Assembly (NCBI GenBank): GCA_009778955.1
Contig: WRFD01000003.1
Span: 1 to 34,535, forward strand
Origin: Desulfobulbus sp.
Lineage (GTDB): Bacteria > Desulfobacterota > Desulfobulbia > Desulfobulbales > Desulfobulbaceae
Reading direction: 5' to 3'
DNA: 34,535 nucleotides
How positions within the stretch are numbered: position 1 is the first letter of the stretch; each line of letters starts with the position of its first letter. Below, one piece after another: positions 1-11,962 of the stretch. The notes under the pieces are model-generated. The model saw nothing but the letters and a program-made list of their open reading frames with translations. It was not told the origin of the DNA and did no database searches. The position numbers and the translations under genes are program-made.

Positions 1-151
1 CCTGCGCGGGAGCACGGGCATAGGCGAGCTTGGGCTGAGTTTGAAGCCGTCCACCAAGACGGTGCCGCTGTCCGTGGATTTGGGCGTTCAGGGCTATGTG
101 GGAAAAAGAGAAGGCGTGACCGGGAGTTTACAGGTTAGATACGAGTTTTAG
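1..151 (+). CDS. C-terminal fragment of autotransporter/outer-membrane beta-barrel protein (5' truncated by window)
   Basis: Frame starting at base 2 reads LRGSTGIGELGLSLKPSTKTVPLSVDLGVQGYVGKREGVTGSLQVRYEF*: alternating hydrophobic strands and terminal Phe, typical of an OM barrel C-terminus. Confidence 0.7.
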   Translation, partial: LRGSTGIGELGLSLKPSTKTVPLSVDLGVQGYVGKREGVTGSLQVRYEF

Positions 152-188
152 CGGGTCAAGCCACCAAGAAAACCGCCATCCCATCATG

Positions 189-228
189 CGCGGCGCCGCC
201 GGAAACAACGGTGCGCCGCGTTTTTTTT
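189..228 (+). terminator. Rho-independent terminator after the barrel gene
   Basis: CGCGGCGC ... GCGCCGCG stem followed by TTTTTTTT. Confidence 0.75.
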
Positions 229-455
229 ATCAAAAAATATATATCATTTTCTTGCGCTGGTGCAAGCATGCACAAGGTTAATACGCTGTAATATCAATAA
301 CAATTGAATAGATATTTTGCTTTATCAACAGGAAATGACATTACCCGCCGAACTTGGCCCAAGTCTTTTCCTGTCATATGAACATGATTTGGCACGATAA
401 CACCGCAAACAACCAAAAACGCCGCCGGGGCGGTCAGGAGTGTGTTCCTGTTCCG

Positions 456-477
456 TTCCCACGCCGGAGCTTGGGAA
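456..477. repeat. REP-like palindrome (copy 1)
   Basis: TTCCCACGCCGGAGCTTGGGAA, near-perfect palindrome, followed by CGATCAAATGCGGGC; related copies at 7340-7361 and 11783-11804. Confidence 0.7.
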
Positions 478-615
478 CGATCAAATGCGGGCGGGCGGAG
501 AGCCGTTGCCGCCCAGCCGGTTGCGGAGTTTGCCGTCCGGGCCTTCAGGGCGGCCCGGCTGCCGTTTCTTTTGTTTCTTTTCTTTGGGCAAATAAAGAAA
601 AAAGCCCCTCCGGCA

Positions 616-720
616 GGAGATCGAGGCTAAAATTTCCGACAACAGGCAAAAAACAAGAAATTCTTGATTCAGTCAGGCTTGCGTTTCAACGCTTGCACAT
701 GGGAACGATCAAACAACGGG
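616..720. repeat. Dispersed intergenic repeat, copy A
   Basis: GGAGATCGAGGCTAAAATTTCCGACAACAGGCAAAAAAC...TTGATTCAGTCAGGCTTGCGTTTC...GGGAACGATCAAA closely matches 11715-11818. Confidence 0.7.
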
Positions 721-764
721 AAGGATGCTGCCCGCGTCATAGACGTTGAGTTCGCTCCGTTCAC

Positions 765-2408
<1,644 letters not shown>

Positions 2409-2434
2409 GGCGAACTCCTATTGCAAAAAAAGAA

Positions 2435-3817
2435 TCAGCAGGGAGCATTCCCCGGAGTCCGGGGAAAGGGGATGACGTCGCGAATATTCTGCATGCCGGT
2501 GACGAATTGCACCAAGCGGTCGAAGCCAAGCCCGAAACCGGCATGGGGCACGGAACCGAACCGGCGCAGATCAAGATACCAGCCGTACTGCTCCGTGTCG
2601 AGACCGGCCGCAGCCATCCGCCTGGCCAGCACTTCGTACCGCTCCTCGCGCTGGCTGCCGCCCACCAGCTCGCCGATGCCGGCCACCAGGAGGTCCATGG
2701 CCGCCACAGTGCGGCCGTCGTCATCCAGCCGCATATAAAAGGGTTTGATTGCCTCCGGATAGTTGGTGACGATCACCGGCGCCCTGGCCACCTCTTCGCA
2801 CAGATAGCGCTCGTGCTCGGCCTGGAGGTCAACGCCCCACTGCACCGGAAAGGCGAAATCCCGGCGAGCGCGCTGCAATTCCGCCACTGCCTCGGTGTAG
2901 GTGAGATGGACGAAGGGTGCATCGCGCACCTGCGACAGCCTGTCGATCAGGCCCTTGGCCACATGCTGGTCGAACAGGATGAGATCTTCGGCGCATTCGG
3001 CAAGCACCGAGGCGATCAGCGCCTTGATCATGGCTTCGGCCATCTCCATGTCGCCACGCAAATCGCAAAAGGCCATCTCCGGCTCCAGCATCCAAAATTC
3101 GGCCAAGTGCCTGTTGGTATTTGAATTTTCTGCTCGGAACGTCGGCCCGAAGGTGTAGACCCGGCCATGGGACAGGGCAAAGATTTCCGCTTGGAGTTGG
3201 CCGCTGACCGTCAGGCCGGCTCGGCGGCCGAAAAAATCATCACCAAAGGGGTCACCTTGCCGCATTTGCCCCGGCTCCAAAGTGGTGACCGTGAACATCT
3301 CGCCCGCTCCCTCGCAGTCCGAGGTGGTGATGATCGGGGTTTGCACCAGGATAAATCCCTGCTCATGGAAAAAACGGTGAATAGCGAAGCTGAGGGCGCT
3401 TCTGATCCTGGCTACCGCACCCAGGGCATTGGTGCGGGGTCGGAGATGGGCGATGGAGCGAAGAAATTCGAAGCTGTGCCGCTTTTTCTGCAGCGGGTAG
3501 CTTTCGGGGTCGGCCCAGCCGAGCACTTCGATCAGATCCGCCCGGACCTCCACCGGCTGGCCCTTGGCCGGCGAGGCCACCAGCGTGCCCCGGACCCGGA
3601 GCGAACAGCCGGTGCTCAGCTTCCGCACCTCGGTCGCATAGTTGCCAAGGCCCTCCTCGGCGAGAATCTGGAGATTGGTCAGGCAGGAGCCATCGTTGAG
3701 TTCAAGAAAGGTGAGGCTGCCCGAGTCGCGCCTGGTCCGCAGCCAGCCCTTGGCATCAACCACCTCGCCCAGGGACTGTTGCCGCAAGATATCGACAATC
3801 CGCCTTGTGTCCGCCAT
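2435..3817 (-). CDS. asnS: Asparaginyl-tRNA synthetase
   Basis: Class II aaRS with OB-fold N-terminus, [65 protein letters not shown]. Confidence 0.97.
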   Translation of the reverse strand: MADTRRIVDILRQQSLGEVVDAKGWLRTRRDSGSLTFLELNDGSCLTNLQILAEEGLGNYATEVRKLSTGCSLRVRGTLVASPAKGQPVEVRADLIEVLGWADPESYPLQKKRHSFEFLRSIAHLRPRTNALGAVARIRSALSFAIHRFFHEQGFILVQTPIITTSDCEGAGEMFTVTTLEPGQMRQGDPFGDDFFGRRAGLTVSGQLQAEIFALSHGRVYTFGPTFRAENSNTNRHLAEFWMLEPEMAFCDLRGDMEMAEAMIKALIASVLAECAEDLILFDQHVAKGLIDRLSQVRDAPFVHLTYTEAVAELQRARRDFAFPVQWGVDLQAEHERYLCEEVARAPVIVTNYPEAIKPFYMRLDDDGRTVAAMDLLVAGIGELVGGSQREERYEVLARRMAAAGLDTEQYGWYLDLRRFGSVPHAGFGLGFDRLVQFVTGMQNIRDVIPFPRTPGNAPC

Positions 3818-3878
3818 GGTCTTCCCTCCTGCTCCTGTCCGCGCAGGCGTCCTTTCGCCGGGCCACCGTACCCGGTTG

Positions 3879-4727
3879 TCAACAGATCAACCCGCCCTGC
3901 TCATCTTCGCTCAGCCCCACCACCACCAGCCCCGCCCGGTCGGCCGCAGCCACCATGGCTGCCCGGTCGAACACCAAAGATTGTCCGGCTTCCACCGCCA
4001 GTACCGCTCCCTTGACCTCGGCCAGAGTTTCGATGGTCGTCACCCCGGTCGCCGGCAAGTCGAAACGAAAATCCTGGTTCGGTTTTTTCAATTTGACCAC
4101 CACCGCCCCGGAACCGGCCAAGACGCCGCCCCGGCGAATGGCGGCGTCGGTGCCTTCGATCGCCTCCACAGCCAGGACACTGCGGCCGCGCACCACCACG
4201 CACTGGCCGATATCAAGCCGGCCCACTTCGCGGGCGATGGCCCAGCCGAAGCGGATGTCGTCCATCTGTTCAGCCGTGGGTCGTTTGCGGGTCAGAAAGC
4301 CTTGGGGAAAAAAGAGGTGATCCAGGTAGCAGGTGGAGGCCAGCACCCGGATGCCCTCCTCTTCCAAGGTGGCGGCCACAGCCCGGAGGATGGAGTCGTC
4401 CTGGCGCTTATCGATCTTGCCCCACAGGGACAGCCCTTTAAAATCGGGAAGAATATCGTGAAAAATCCGAGTCTTGGTGATGGTGCCCGCAAAAACGGCC
4501 TCCCGCACCTGTTCCCGATGAAAATACGAGATGATTTTGCCCAACTGCCCGAGCTTGACCCATAAGGTAATATCCGCCAGTTCTTCCAGTTGGGCCTCAG
4601 TCTCGTTGACATGGGCGATGGCCACCACTCGGCGCCCCCGTGCCCGCGCCGCCTCGGCGAACAGGAGGGGAAACTGGCCGCCGCCGGCGATCAGGCCGAT
4701 CGGTGCTGTGCCGTCCGCTTCAGTCAT
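3879..4727 (-). CDS. lpxI: UDP-2,3-diacylglucosamine diphosphatase LpxI (DUF1009 family)
   Basis: IGLIAGGGQFPLLFAEAARARG, lpx gene context, LpxI-like C-terminal domain. Confidence 0.92.
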   Translation of the reverse strand: MTEADGTAPIGLIAGGGQFPLLFAEAARARGRRVVAIAHVNETEAQLEELADITLWVKLGQLGKIISYFHREQVREAVFAGTITKTRIFHDILPDFKGLSLWGKIDKRQDDSILRAVAATLEEEGIRVLASTCYLDHLFFPQGFLTRKRPTAEQMDDIRFGWAIAREVGRLDIGQCVVVRGRSVLAVEAIEGTDAAIRRGGVLAGSGAVVVKLKKPNQDFRFDLPATGVTTIETLAEVKGAVLAVEAGQSLVFDRAAMVAAADRAGLVVVGLSEDEQGGLIC

Positions 4728-5517
4728 CCAGGGTGCGCTTGACCACGCCGCGCTTGCTGGAATGAAAGAACTGCACCATGTTCTGCACCTCGGCGCAGTC
4801 GCTCATCTCCTCCGTCAATTTCACCAGCGCATCCTTGAGCAGGATTTCCGGGGAACGAAACAGTATCCGGAACGCCTCTTCCAACTGCTTGATGGTTTCG
4901 CGGTCCATGCCGGCGCGGCGCAAGCCAATCTTGTTAATGCTGGCGATGCGCATTTGGTTGCGGGTGCCTTCCATGATCACATAGGGCGGCACATCAAGGC
5001 CGATGCCGGACATGCCGCCGATATAGGCATACTCGCCGATCCGGCAGAACTGATGCACCGCCACCAAGCCGCCCAGGTTGGCGTGGCTGCCGACCTCGAC
5101 ATGCCCGGCCAGGGTGGCGACGTTGGCCATGATGATGTGGTCGGCGATGACGCAGTCGTGGGCAACATGGCAGTAGGCCATGATCATGTTGTGGTTGCCG
5201 ATTAAGGTCTTGCCGCTGGCCTTGACCGTGGCCCGATGAATGGAGACGTATTCGCGGATCTGGTTGTCGTCGCCGACGATCAATTCGGTCGGCTCCCCTT
5301 GGTAGTGGATATCTTGGGGCGGCCCGCCGATGATGGCAAAGGAGCCGATCGTGTTGCGGGCACCCAAGGTGGTGTGGCCGCTGACCACGGCATGAGCGCA
5401 GATCCGGGTTTCCGCTCCGATTCTGGCGGGACCGTCGATGACGGCATACGGCTCGACGATCACCGAACTGTCGAGTTCCGCTCTGGGGTCGATGACCGCT
5501 GTGGGATGTATAGGCAT
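4720..5517 (-). CDS. lpxA: Acyl-ACP--UDP-N-acetylglucosamine O-acyltransferase
   Basis: MPIHPTAVIDPRAELDSSVIVEPYAVIDG..., left-handed beta-helix hexapeptide repeats; the 5' extension in the ORF track (to 5796) is not part of LpxA. Confidence 0.96.
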   Translation of the reverse strand: MPIHPTAVIDPRAELDSSVIVEPYAVIDGPARIGAETRICAHAVVSGHTTLGARNTIGSFAIIGGPPQDIHYQGEPTELIVGDDNQIREYVSIHRATVKASGKTLIGNHNMIMAYCHVAHDCVIADHIIMANVATLAGHVEVGSHANLGGLVAVHQFCRIGEYAYIGGMSGIGLDVPPYVIMEGTRNQMRIASINKIGLRRAGMDRETIKQLEEAFRILFRSPEILLKDALVKLTEEMSDCAEVQNMVQFFHSSKRGVVKRTLDD

Positions 5518-5585
5518 AACAACTATCCTGATAAATAAAAAAGTGTTGGGGCGGTATGGCGGCCACCCGGAGCGAATTGGACGGA

Positions 5586-6041
5586 TCAGGTGAAACTGGC
5601 CATCAATTCGGCCTCGGTGGCCAATTGCCCGTCGACCATGGCCTGGCCGGCCATCTTGATCACCCTGCCCCTCTGCTTGAGCATTTCGAGTTTGAGCACC
5701 AACTGGTCGCCCGGACGGACGATCCTGCGGAAGCGAGCCTTGTCCACCCCAGCGAAATAGGCGAGATGGCCGATCATCTCCCGGTCGGAGAGGCACACCA
5801 AAATACTGCCGACCTGAGCCATGGCTTCCAGGATGAGCACCCCGGGCATAACCGGCTCACCCGGAAAATGGCCCTGGAAAAACGGCTCGTTCATGGTGAC
5901 GTTCTTGATGCCGGTGATGTTCTTCCCATGTTCCACCTCGACGATACGGTCGACGAGGAGGAAGGGATATCGATGCGGCAGGATCGCCATGATTCCCTTG
6001 ACATCGATGGGGAGTTGCAGATCAGATACTGGTGTCGTCAT
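5586..6041 (-). CDS. fabZ: 3-hydroxyacyl-ACP dehydratase FabZ
   Basis: [64 protein letters not shown] overlap with lpxD stop. Confidence 0.97.
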   Translation of the reverse strand: MTTPVSDLQLPIDVKGIMAILPHRYPFLLVDRIVEVEHGKNITGIKNVTMNEPFFQGHFPGEPVMPGVLILEAMAQVGSILVCLSDREMIGHLAYFAGVDKARFRRIVRPGDQLVLKLEMLKQRGRVIKMAGQAMVDGQLATEAELMASFT

Positions 6042-7099
6042 TCTTCTTCCTCGTTTTGTGTGGCTGCAAGCAACGAGCCGAGCCGGTCCACTTCCTTGCG
6101 CAGGCGCCGCAGCTCCTTGACCATTTCCGGCAATCTGCCAAAGGCGACCGCAGCGCGTCCCCACTCCTTGGCCTCGATGGCCGGAGCACCGCCGACCACC
6201 GCTCCCTTGGGCTGATTGTTATGGATGCCGCTCATGGCCGCCACCATGACCTGATCGGCCAGGTGCAGGTGCCCGGCAACCCCGGCCTTGGCGCCGAGCA
6301 CCACGTTGCGGCCCAAGGTGGCGCTGCCCGCAATCCCGACCTGGGCCACCAGAATCGAGTTTTCCCCGACCACCACGTTATGGCCGACCATGACCAGGTT
6401 GTCGATTTTCACCCCGGACTTGATCCAGGTCACCCCGAAGGCGGCCCGGTCGACGCAGGAATTGGCGCCGATCTCGACATCGTCGTCGATCCGGACCCTG
6501 CCCACCTGTGGTTTTTTATAATGGACGCCCATCCGGTCAGTGGCAAAGCCGAAGCCGTCGCTGCCGATCACCGCGCCGTGATGGAGTATCACCCGCCTGC
6601 CGATGGCGCATCGCTCGCTCACCGTGACATTGGCATGGATAAGGGTGTCGTCGCCGATCATCGTGTCGTCGCCGATCACCGCGCCGGCATGGATGATGAC
6701 CCGCTCGCCCACCACCACCCGGTCACCCAGGACCACCAGGGGGCCGATGGTCACTTCGGCGGGAAGGACGCACCCCGCGCCCAGCACGGCCGAGGGATGA
6801 ACGCCTTGGGCCCGGAACGGTTCGGCCAAAAGAAAGGCATGGATGCGGGCAGCGGCCACTGCGGGCTGCTCGGCCACGATGGCCGGGATGGGCAAGGAAT
6901 CAACGCCAGCGGGGATAATGCAGGCCGAGGCCAGGCACTGTTCCGGCAACGGCAAGTGTTTGCCGTCGAGGACAAAGGTGATCTCGCCGGCTTGGGCATG
7001 CTCGATGCCATTGAGGCCACGGACAACCAGATCGGGGTCACCCTCCACCCGGCCGCCCACCAGGTCGGCCAGTTGCCGCAAGCTGCATTCTCGGGGCAT
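6038..7099 (-). CDS. lpxD: UDP-3-O-(3-hydroxyacyl)glucosamine N-acyltransferase
   Basis: LpxD N-domain plus hexapeptide repeats ([40 protein letters not shown]); start at MPREC chosen from GGAGG 8 nt upstream. Confidence 0.95.
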   Translation of the reverse strand: MPRECSLRQLADLVGGRVEGDPDLVVRGLNGIEHAQAGEITFVLDGKHLPLPEQCLASACIIPAGVDSLPIPAIVAEQPAVAAARIHAFLLAEPFRAQGVHPSAVLGAGCVLPAEVTIGPLVVLGDRVVVGERVIIHAGAVIGDDTMIGDDTLIHANVTVSERCAIGRRVILHHGAVIGSDGFGFATDRMGVHYKKPQVGRVRIDDDVEIGANSCVDRAAFGVTWIKSGVKIDNLVMVGHNVVVGENSILVAQVGIAGSATLGRNVVLGAKAGVAGHLHLADQVMVAAMSGIHNNQPKGAVVGGAPAIEAKEWGRAAVAFGRLPEMVKELRRLRKEVDRLGSLLAATQNEEEE

Positions 7100-7179
7100 G
7101 TGCGTATTCCTCCGGATATCAATACGGTCATTCATCGCCGAACAAGACCCCTTGTGGAGCTTGCACAGAGCGAAGCGAA

Positions 7180-7290
7180 CGTGTCATTTCGACCGCTTCA
7201 TTTTATGCCATTTCGGCCGAAGGGAGAAATCTCCTTGGCTTGCTCGATAACTCACGGAAATATTTGCAAGATTTCTCGTCGTTGCGCTCC
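7180..7290. repeat. Dispersed intergenic repeat of the GTCATTTCGACCG...GAGAAATCT type
   Basis: gtcatttcgaccg / gccatttcggccgaagggagaaatctcc ... aagatttctcgtcgttgcgctcc; another partial copy begins at the window end (ccatttcgacgagcgcaacgtggaga). Confidence 0.6.
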
Positions 7291-7339
7291 AACGCCAGAA
7301 ACGGCGCAGGCCGCAGGAGCGGCCAGAATTACGCTCCCA

Positions 7340-7361
7340 TTCCCACGCCGGAGCGTGGGAA
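7340..7361. repeat. REP-like palindrome (copy 2)
   Basis: TTCCCACGC-CGGA-GCGTGGGAA perfect 9-bp stem. Confidence 0.75.
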
Positions 7362-7556
7362 GGATCAACGGCGGCGGCAGGATGCCGCCCCTACGCGCGG
7401 TTCATCGATATGACAGCAAACGCCCTGGTCAGAGTTCGGTGAGCAACGCACTCATTGACAAAACAAAAAGTCCTGTCGGAAAAACAAGGGGATTACCCCT
7501 TATTCCGCCATGACTTGCCCCACTGCCAAAGGCAAAGAAAAATACTGTCCTTTGCC

Positions 7557-8740
7557 TCAATCGTAAAGCAAAACAGCAAGCCGCCGCTCCCAGTACTCGT
7601 CCAGTTCCCGCTGCCAGCCGCGCTCCAGTTGGCCACCGGCTCTCCGGCCTCCAGGCTCTCTCGCACGGCCCGGTCGCCGATGATCAGGTCCATGGGCAAC
7701 CGCTCAAACTCATATTCATAGGGCGGCTCTTTATAGGCGAACTGTCCAGGATACAGGTGAAACATGGCCTGCAACAGGGCCAGGCTGGTGCGGTACGGCC
7801 TGAAGGCATTGATATCGGTCACATGGATCTGGAAGCCGGTGCAGGCCTGCCCTATCCATTTTCCCGAAGTCGGCTCAAACCTGAGCGGCCGCAGAACGCA
7901 GCCCGGCAGGTCAGTTGCGCGGAGGACGCCTTGCAACTGGCGATGATCGAGAAACGGCGCGCCGCAGAGCTCAAACGGCAGGGTCGTGCCCCTGCCCTCT
8001 GAAATGTTGGTCCCTTCCCAGATCACTTGTCCTGGGTAGACCAGAGCCGTGACAAAGGACGGCATGTTGGGCGAGGGAAAAACCCAAGCCTGGCCGGTGG
8101 CCGGAAAGTACATGTCCCGGCGCCAGCCCTCGGCCCGAATCACCTCAAGGTCGGCATTGATGGCCAATTCCCGGTTGCACAGCAGGGCTAGCTCGCCTAG
8201 GGTCAGGCCATGGCGCATGGGGATGGCGCATCGGCCGACAAAGGAGGCGCAATCGGGCCGCAGGATATTGCCTTCGACCAGATGGCCGCCGATGGGGTTG
8301 GGCCGGTCGAGCACCACCACCTTGATGCCGGTCGCCGCCGCAACTTCCAGGCAATGGACCACGGTCCAGATAAAGGTGTAGACCCGGGCGCCGACGTCGA
8401 TCAGATCGACCAGCAGGACATCGATATCGGCCAACATCGACGGATGGGGCTTGCGGGTCTCGCCGTAGAGCGAATACACCGGCAGGCCGGTCACCGTGTC
8501 GACCCCGTGGTCAGACTCGATCATATTATCCTGCTTTTCGCTGAAAAAACCGTGCTGCGGCGAAAAAAGGCAAGTCAACTGGCCAGGATAGGCCGCGCGC
8601 ACCAGATCGCGGCCATGGACAAAATGGCGGTCGGTCGAGGCCTGGTTCACCAGCAGCCCCAGCCGTCTGCCGGCCAGGGAGGGCTGGTCCCCGCGGCCAA
8701 GCCGCTCTATTCCGGTTGCGACAATCACCTGTTCTCTCAA
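7557..8740 (-). CDS. DUF1343 / exo-beta-N-acetylmuramidase NamZ-type protein with apparent frameshift near 7628-7636
   Basis: GRRLGLLVNQAS..., LFSPQHGFF, VYSLYG, DIDVLLVDLIDVGARVYTFIWTV, VLDRPNPIGG, EGTNISEGRGTTLPFELCGAPF; C-terminus continues in an adjacent frame as LERGWQRELDEYWERRLAVLLYD*. Confidence 0.85.
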
Positions 8741-9026
8741 TTCCTCTCAATAGAACGTCTTGCTGTTGTTCGCCAAGCGCATACGCGCCCTGTCCCCCCT
8801 CTTTTTTAGCGAACCTTGCGTTCTTCGTCAAGCAGCTGGCTTGGCCGCTTTCGCCACAGCAACTTGATGGCGCGAAAGAAACGCCCTTAGCACCCCTGCG
8901 GGAGGGGCCTTGGCCACACCAAAAAGTCAAATTTTTTTCTTTCAAATTATTCAAACAAAAACAATGAATTATTTAAAAAATCCCTCTCGGGCGTTCAAAA
9001 TTTTGTATTTTTTTACATCCAAGGTA

Positions 9027-9055
9027 TTGCCAGCCTCATGTTCCTTTGTTATATT
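9027..9055 (+). promoter_or_regulatory. Sigma-70 type promoter for the OM barrel gene (copy 1)
   Basis: TTGCCA-17 bp-TATATT; same hexamers and spacing conserved in the paralogous upstream region at 10615-10643. Confidence 0.65.
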
Positions 9056-9154
9056 GGGGCTAAAGAAGAAGCTCAGGATTCATGGCTGTTATTGTACTTC
9101 TCGGGCAATAAAGCCCATGCAGACATAGCACAACACAAAACAGGAGAAAGGAAT

Positions 9155-9964
9155 ATGAAAAAAGTATTGAGTGTCATGGCGGCAACCGCATTCGTTCTGA
9201 CCGCTGGCGTTGCTCTGGCAGGCGGCCCCGGTAAGAAAATGGGTCCCGGTTGTCCGGAAGCATGCCAGAAGCAGATCGACGACCTGCAATCTTCCCAGGC
9301 CCAGCAGAACGAGCAGTTGGACGCCCACAGCAAGCAACTGCAGAATCATGAGGGCCGGATCACCGACCTGGAGAAGGCCTTCAACGATTATTGGTACGTG
9401 CGTCTCAGCGCCCGGGCCGCTTGGACGACCCAAAAGCCTAAGCTGGCCACCATGATCCCAACCGACGACATGGGTTCAGACGTCGGCTGGGGCGGCGCCA
9501 TCGCTTTTGGACGTGAGTTCAGCATGTATCAGGCCTTGGGTAAATTCCGGGCGGAGATCGAGTTGGCCAAGCAGAAAGCGAATTTTGATGGTAACTTTGC
9601 TGCCAACGATGCATTGTATGTGGATGGTAGCGCGGATATCTCCACGGTATTCCTCAACGGTTACTATGAACTGCCGATCGCTGACGCCTTCTCGATCTAT
9701 TTCATGGCCGGTATTGGCTATGCCAAATATGATCAAGATGCTACCATCTATTATAATGTTGATGGTCGCCAGCCTACGGGTTGGAACTCTGCAAATGGCA
9801 GCGACAACGTCTTTGCCTACAAGGCAGGCCTGGGCGTGACCTACAACTTTACCGATCAGATCGCCGCTGATCTGGGCTACGAGTACCTGGGCGTGGCCGA
9901 CACCGACCTCGCTGACAACATCAACGGTCACAACGTGGTCCTTTCAGTCCGCTTTAAATTCTAA
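9155..9964 (+). CDS. Outer-membrane beta-barrel protein with N-terminal coiled coil (paralog 1)
   Basis: AGGAGAAAGG RBS; signal peptide MKKVLSVMAATAFVLTAGVALA; coiled coil QKQIDDLQSSQAQQNEQLDAHSKQLQNHEGRITDLEK; barrel ending SVRFKF. Confidence 0.88.
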   Translation: MKKVLSVMAATAFVLTAGVALAGGPGKKMGPGCPEACQKQIDDLQSSQAQQNEQLDAHSKQLQNHEGRITDLEKAFNDYWYVRLSARAAWTTQKPKLATMIPTDDMGSDVGWGGAIAFGREFSMYQALGKFRAEIELAKQKANFDGNFAANDALYVDGSADISTVFLNGYYELPIADAFSIYFMAGIGYAKYDQDATIYYNVDGRQPTGWNSANGSDNVFAYKAGLGVTYNFTDQIAADLGYEYLGVADTDLADNINGHNVVLSVRFKF

Positions 9965-9990
9965 TTGCCTTACCATTAAAAGCACCTCTT

Positions 9991-10024
9991 CCCCGGCCGG
10001 GTCCTCCGGCCGGGGATTTTTTTT
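9991..10024 (+). terminator. Rho-independent terminator (paralog 1)
   Basis: CCCCGGCC-gggtcctcc-GGCCGGGG-A-TTTTTTTT. Confidence 0.85.
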
Positions 10025-10109
10025 GCCCGCGACCATCCCACTGCAAGGGGACGCTCCGCCGGGCCGCCCCTTATACAATTTCTCAATCGAAATCTCTCTA
10101 ACAGTCTCC

Positions 10110-10186
10110 GTCATTGCGAACCGCGAGCGGAGCGTGGCGGGAAGCAAATCCATGCTGTTGAAAATAATGGATTGCCACCATCGCTG
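10110..10186. repeat. Dispersed imperfect inverted repeat of the TCATTGCGAACCGCGAGCGGAGCG...GCAAATCC...GGATTGCC type
   Basis: tcattgcgaaccgcgagcggagcgtggcgggaagcaaatcc ... tggattgccaccatcgctgcgcc. Confidence 0.55.
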
Positions 10187-10614
10187 CGCCCCATTATAGG
10201 TCGAAAAGGCAGGTCCAGCCGGAGAATCAGCACCCCCTACGCGATTTGATGTCGGGATGCTCCCCACAATGTCAGCTTTAATATCGCAATGTTGATGTCG
10301 AATTGGTGAAACTTGATGATGCAAAAAAATACCCTTTGGGTCACACCCAAAGATGCGGCATTCTAGCGGCCCCCACCTGAACATGATTGGGAAAATTGCA
10401 GAAAAGGAAAGAGCGGCGCTGTCCGCAATATATGCAAATATCACGGTTGACACAGACAGCATCATGCCGAGCAAGGGGCGGCAGGATGCCAGCCCTACAG
10501 AACCATACCCAAAAGTCCAATTTTTTTAATTTAAATTAATTTAATAAAAATAATAAATTATCAACAAAACCCTCCTGTTCGTTCAAAAATTTGTATTTTT
10601 TTGCCTCCAAGGTA

Positions 10615-10643
10615 TTGCCAGCATCATGTTCTTTTATTATATT
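10615..10643 (+). promoter_or_regulatory. Sigma-70 type promoter for the OM barrel gene (copy 2)
   Basis: TTGCCA-17 bp-TATATT, conserved with copy 1. Confidence 0.65.
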
Positions 10644-10745
10644 GATAACCAATTAGAAAAGCTCAGGATTCATGGCAATTATTGCACTTCTCGGACAATA
10701 ACGCCCCATGCAAACACAGCGCCAACCACAACAGGAGAGAAGAAT

Positions 10746-11600
10746 ATGAAAAAAGCACTGAATGTCATAGTGGCATCCGCATTCGTTTTGACCGCAGGCG
10801 TTGCTCTGGCAGGCGGCCCCGGCAAGAAAATGGGGCCCGGTTGTCCGGAAGCATGCCAGAACCAGATCGACGATCTGCAATCTTCCCAGGCCCAGCAGAA
10901 CGAGCAGTTGGGCGTCTACGGCAAGCAACTGCAGAACCATGAGGGCCGGATCACCGACCTGGAGAAGGCCTTTAACGATTACTGGTATGTGCGTCTTGGC
11001 GCTCGGGCCGCCTGGACTGAGCAGAAGCTCAATGGTCCTCCAGGTCTTAACAGCGTTGATGTCGATTCCGACGCCGGTTGGGGCGGCGCCATCGCCTTTG
11101 GCCACGAGTTCGCCATGTATCAGGCCTTGGGCAAGTTCCGGGCTGAGGTCGAGGTGGCCAAGCAGGGCGGCAATCTTGAAGATAAAACCTTACTTAATGA
11201 CACCAATATCGTTCCACCTTATTATTATGGCCAATCCCTAAGGCTTATTGACGGCAACGTGGACATCACCACGGTCTTCCTCAATGGCTACTACGAACTG
11301 CCGATAGTCGACGCCTTTTCGATCTACTTCATGGCCGGTGTTGGTTATGCCAAGTTTGACATTGATGGCACAGTGGCCGTGTACAACAACTACGACGGAT
11401 CCCAGGTCGGCCCCAACTACAAGATATGGGATGGTAGCGACAACGTTTTTGCCTACAAGGCGGGTGCGGGTGTAACCTATAATTTCACCGATCAGGTCGC
11501 CGCTGATCTGGGCTACGAGTACCTGGGCGTGGCCGACACCGACCTGGCTGACAGCATCAACGGTCACAACGTGGTGCTTTCGGTCCGCTTCAAATTCTAA
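10746..11600 (+). CDS. Outer-membrane beta-barrel protein with N-terminal coiled coil (paralog 2)
   Basis: Same signal peptide, coiled coil and strand sequences as 9155-9964, with divergent loop segments; ends SVRFKF. Confidence 0.88.
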   Translation: MKKALNVIVASAFVLTAGVALAGGPGKKMGPGCPEACQNQIDDLQSSQAQQNEQLGVYGKQLQNHEGRITDLEKAFNDYWYVRLGARAAWTEQKLNGPPGLNSVDVDSDAGWGGAIAFGHEFAMYQALGKFRAEVEVAKQGGNLEDKTLLNDTNIVPPYYYGQSLRLIDGNVDITTVFLNGYYELPIVDAFSIYFMAGVGYAKFDIDGTVAVYNNYDGSQVGPNYKIWDGSDNVFAYKAGAGVTYNFTDQVAADLGYEYLGVADTDLADSINGHNVVLSVRFKF

Positions 11601-11628
11601 TTGCCGTAACACCTTAGCAGCATCTCTT

Positions 11629-11663
11629 CCCCGGCCGGGTCTTCCGACCGGGGATTTTTTTTT
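11629..11663 (+). terminator. Rho-independent terminator (paralog 2)
   Basis: CCCCGGCC/T-rich loop/GACCGGGG followed by a run of T; homologous to 9991-10024. Confidence 0.85.
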
Positions 11664-11714
11664 GCCCGCGACATACAGATGAAAACGGACGACCGGGAGC
11701 GGTTGCACCGGCGA

Positions 11715-11818
11715 GGAGACCGAGGCTGAATTTTCCGGCAACAGACAAAAAAACTGGAATTTTTGATTCAATCAGGCTTGTGTTTCCACGCCAGAACGTG
11801 GGAACGATCAAATGCGGG
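11715..11818. repeat. Dispersed intergenic repeat, copy B (includes palindrome copy 3)
   Basis: GGAGACCGAGGCTGAATTTTCCGGCAACAGACAAAAAAAC...TTGATTCAATCAGGCTTGTGTTTCCACGCCAGAACGTGGGAACGATCAAATGCGGGC. Confidence 0.7.
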
Positions 11819-11839
11819 CCGTTTCATGAAGGTAGGGGT

Positions 11840-11962
11840 TCAGCAGAGCTTGATGATTTCATCATTTTTTGGGCGCTTTTGACTCGTATGGAACACGCAA
11901 AATATATCATCAAGATTTTGTGCAGCTTTTTTGGTGAACTTCACTTGCAGCGGATTTTCCAT
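11840..11962 (-). pseudogene. Truncated RelE/ParE-like toxin remnant
   Basis: MENPLQVKFTKKAAQNLDDIFCVFHTSQKRPKNDEIIKLC*: only the first ~20 residues look ParE-like, ORF is 40 aa. Confidence 0.5.

Noticed and set aside
540-610. TTTCTTTTGTTTCTTTTCTTTGGGCAAATAAAGAAAA motif as a regulatory site
   Set aside because: Looks like part of a dispersed intergenic repeat rather than a gene-specific regulatory element.
5518-5796. N-terminal extension of LpxA in the ORF track
   Set aside because: Sequence before MPIHPTAV lacks LpxA similarity and overlaps the fabZ coding region in another frame.
7180-7290. Possible CRISPR or novel RNA in the repeat-rich intergenic region
   Set aside because: Units are irregular, palindromic and unevenly spaced, with no direct repeat/spacer structure and no cas genes.
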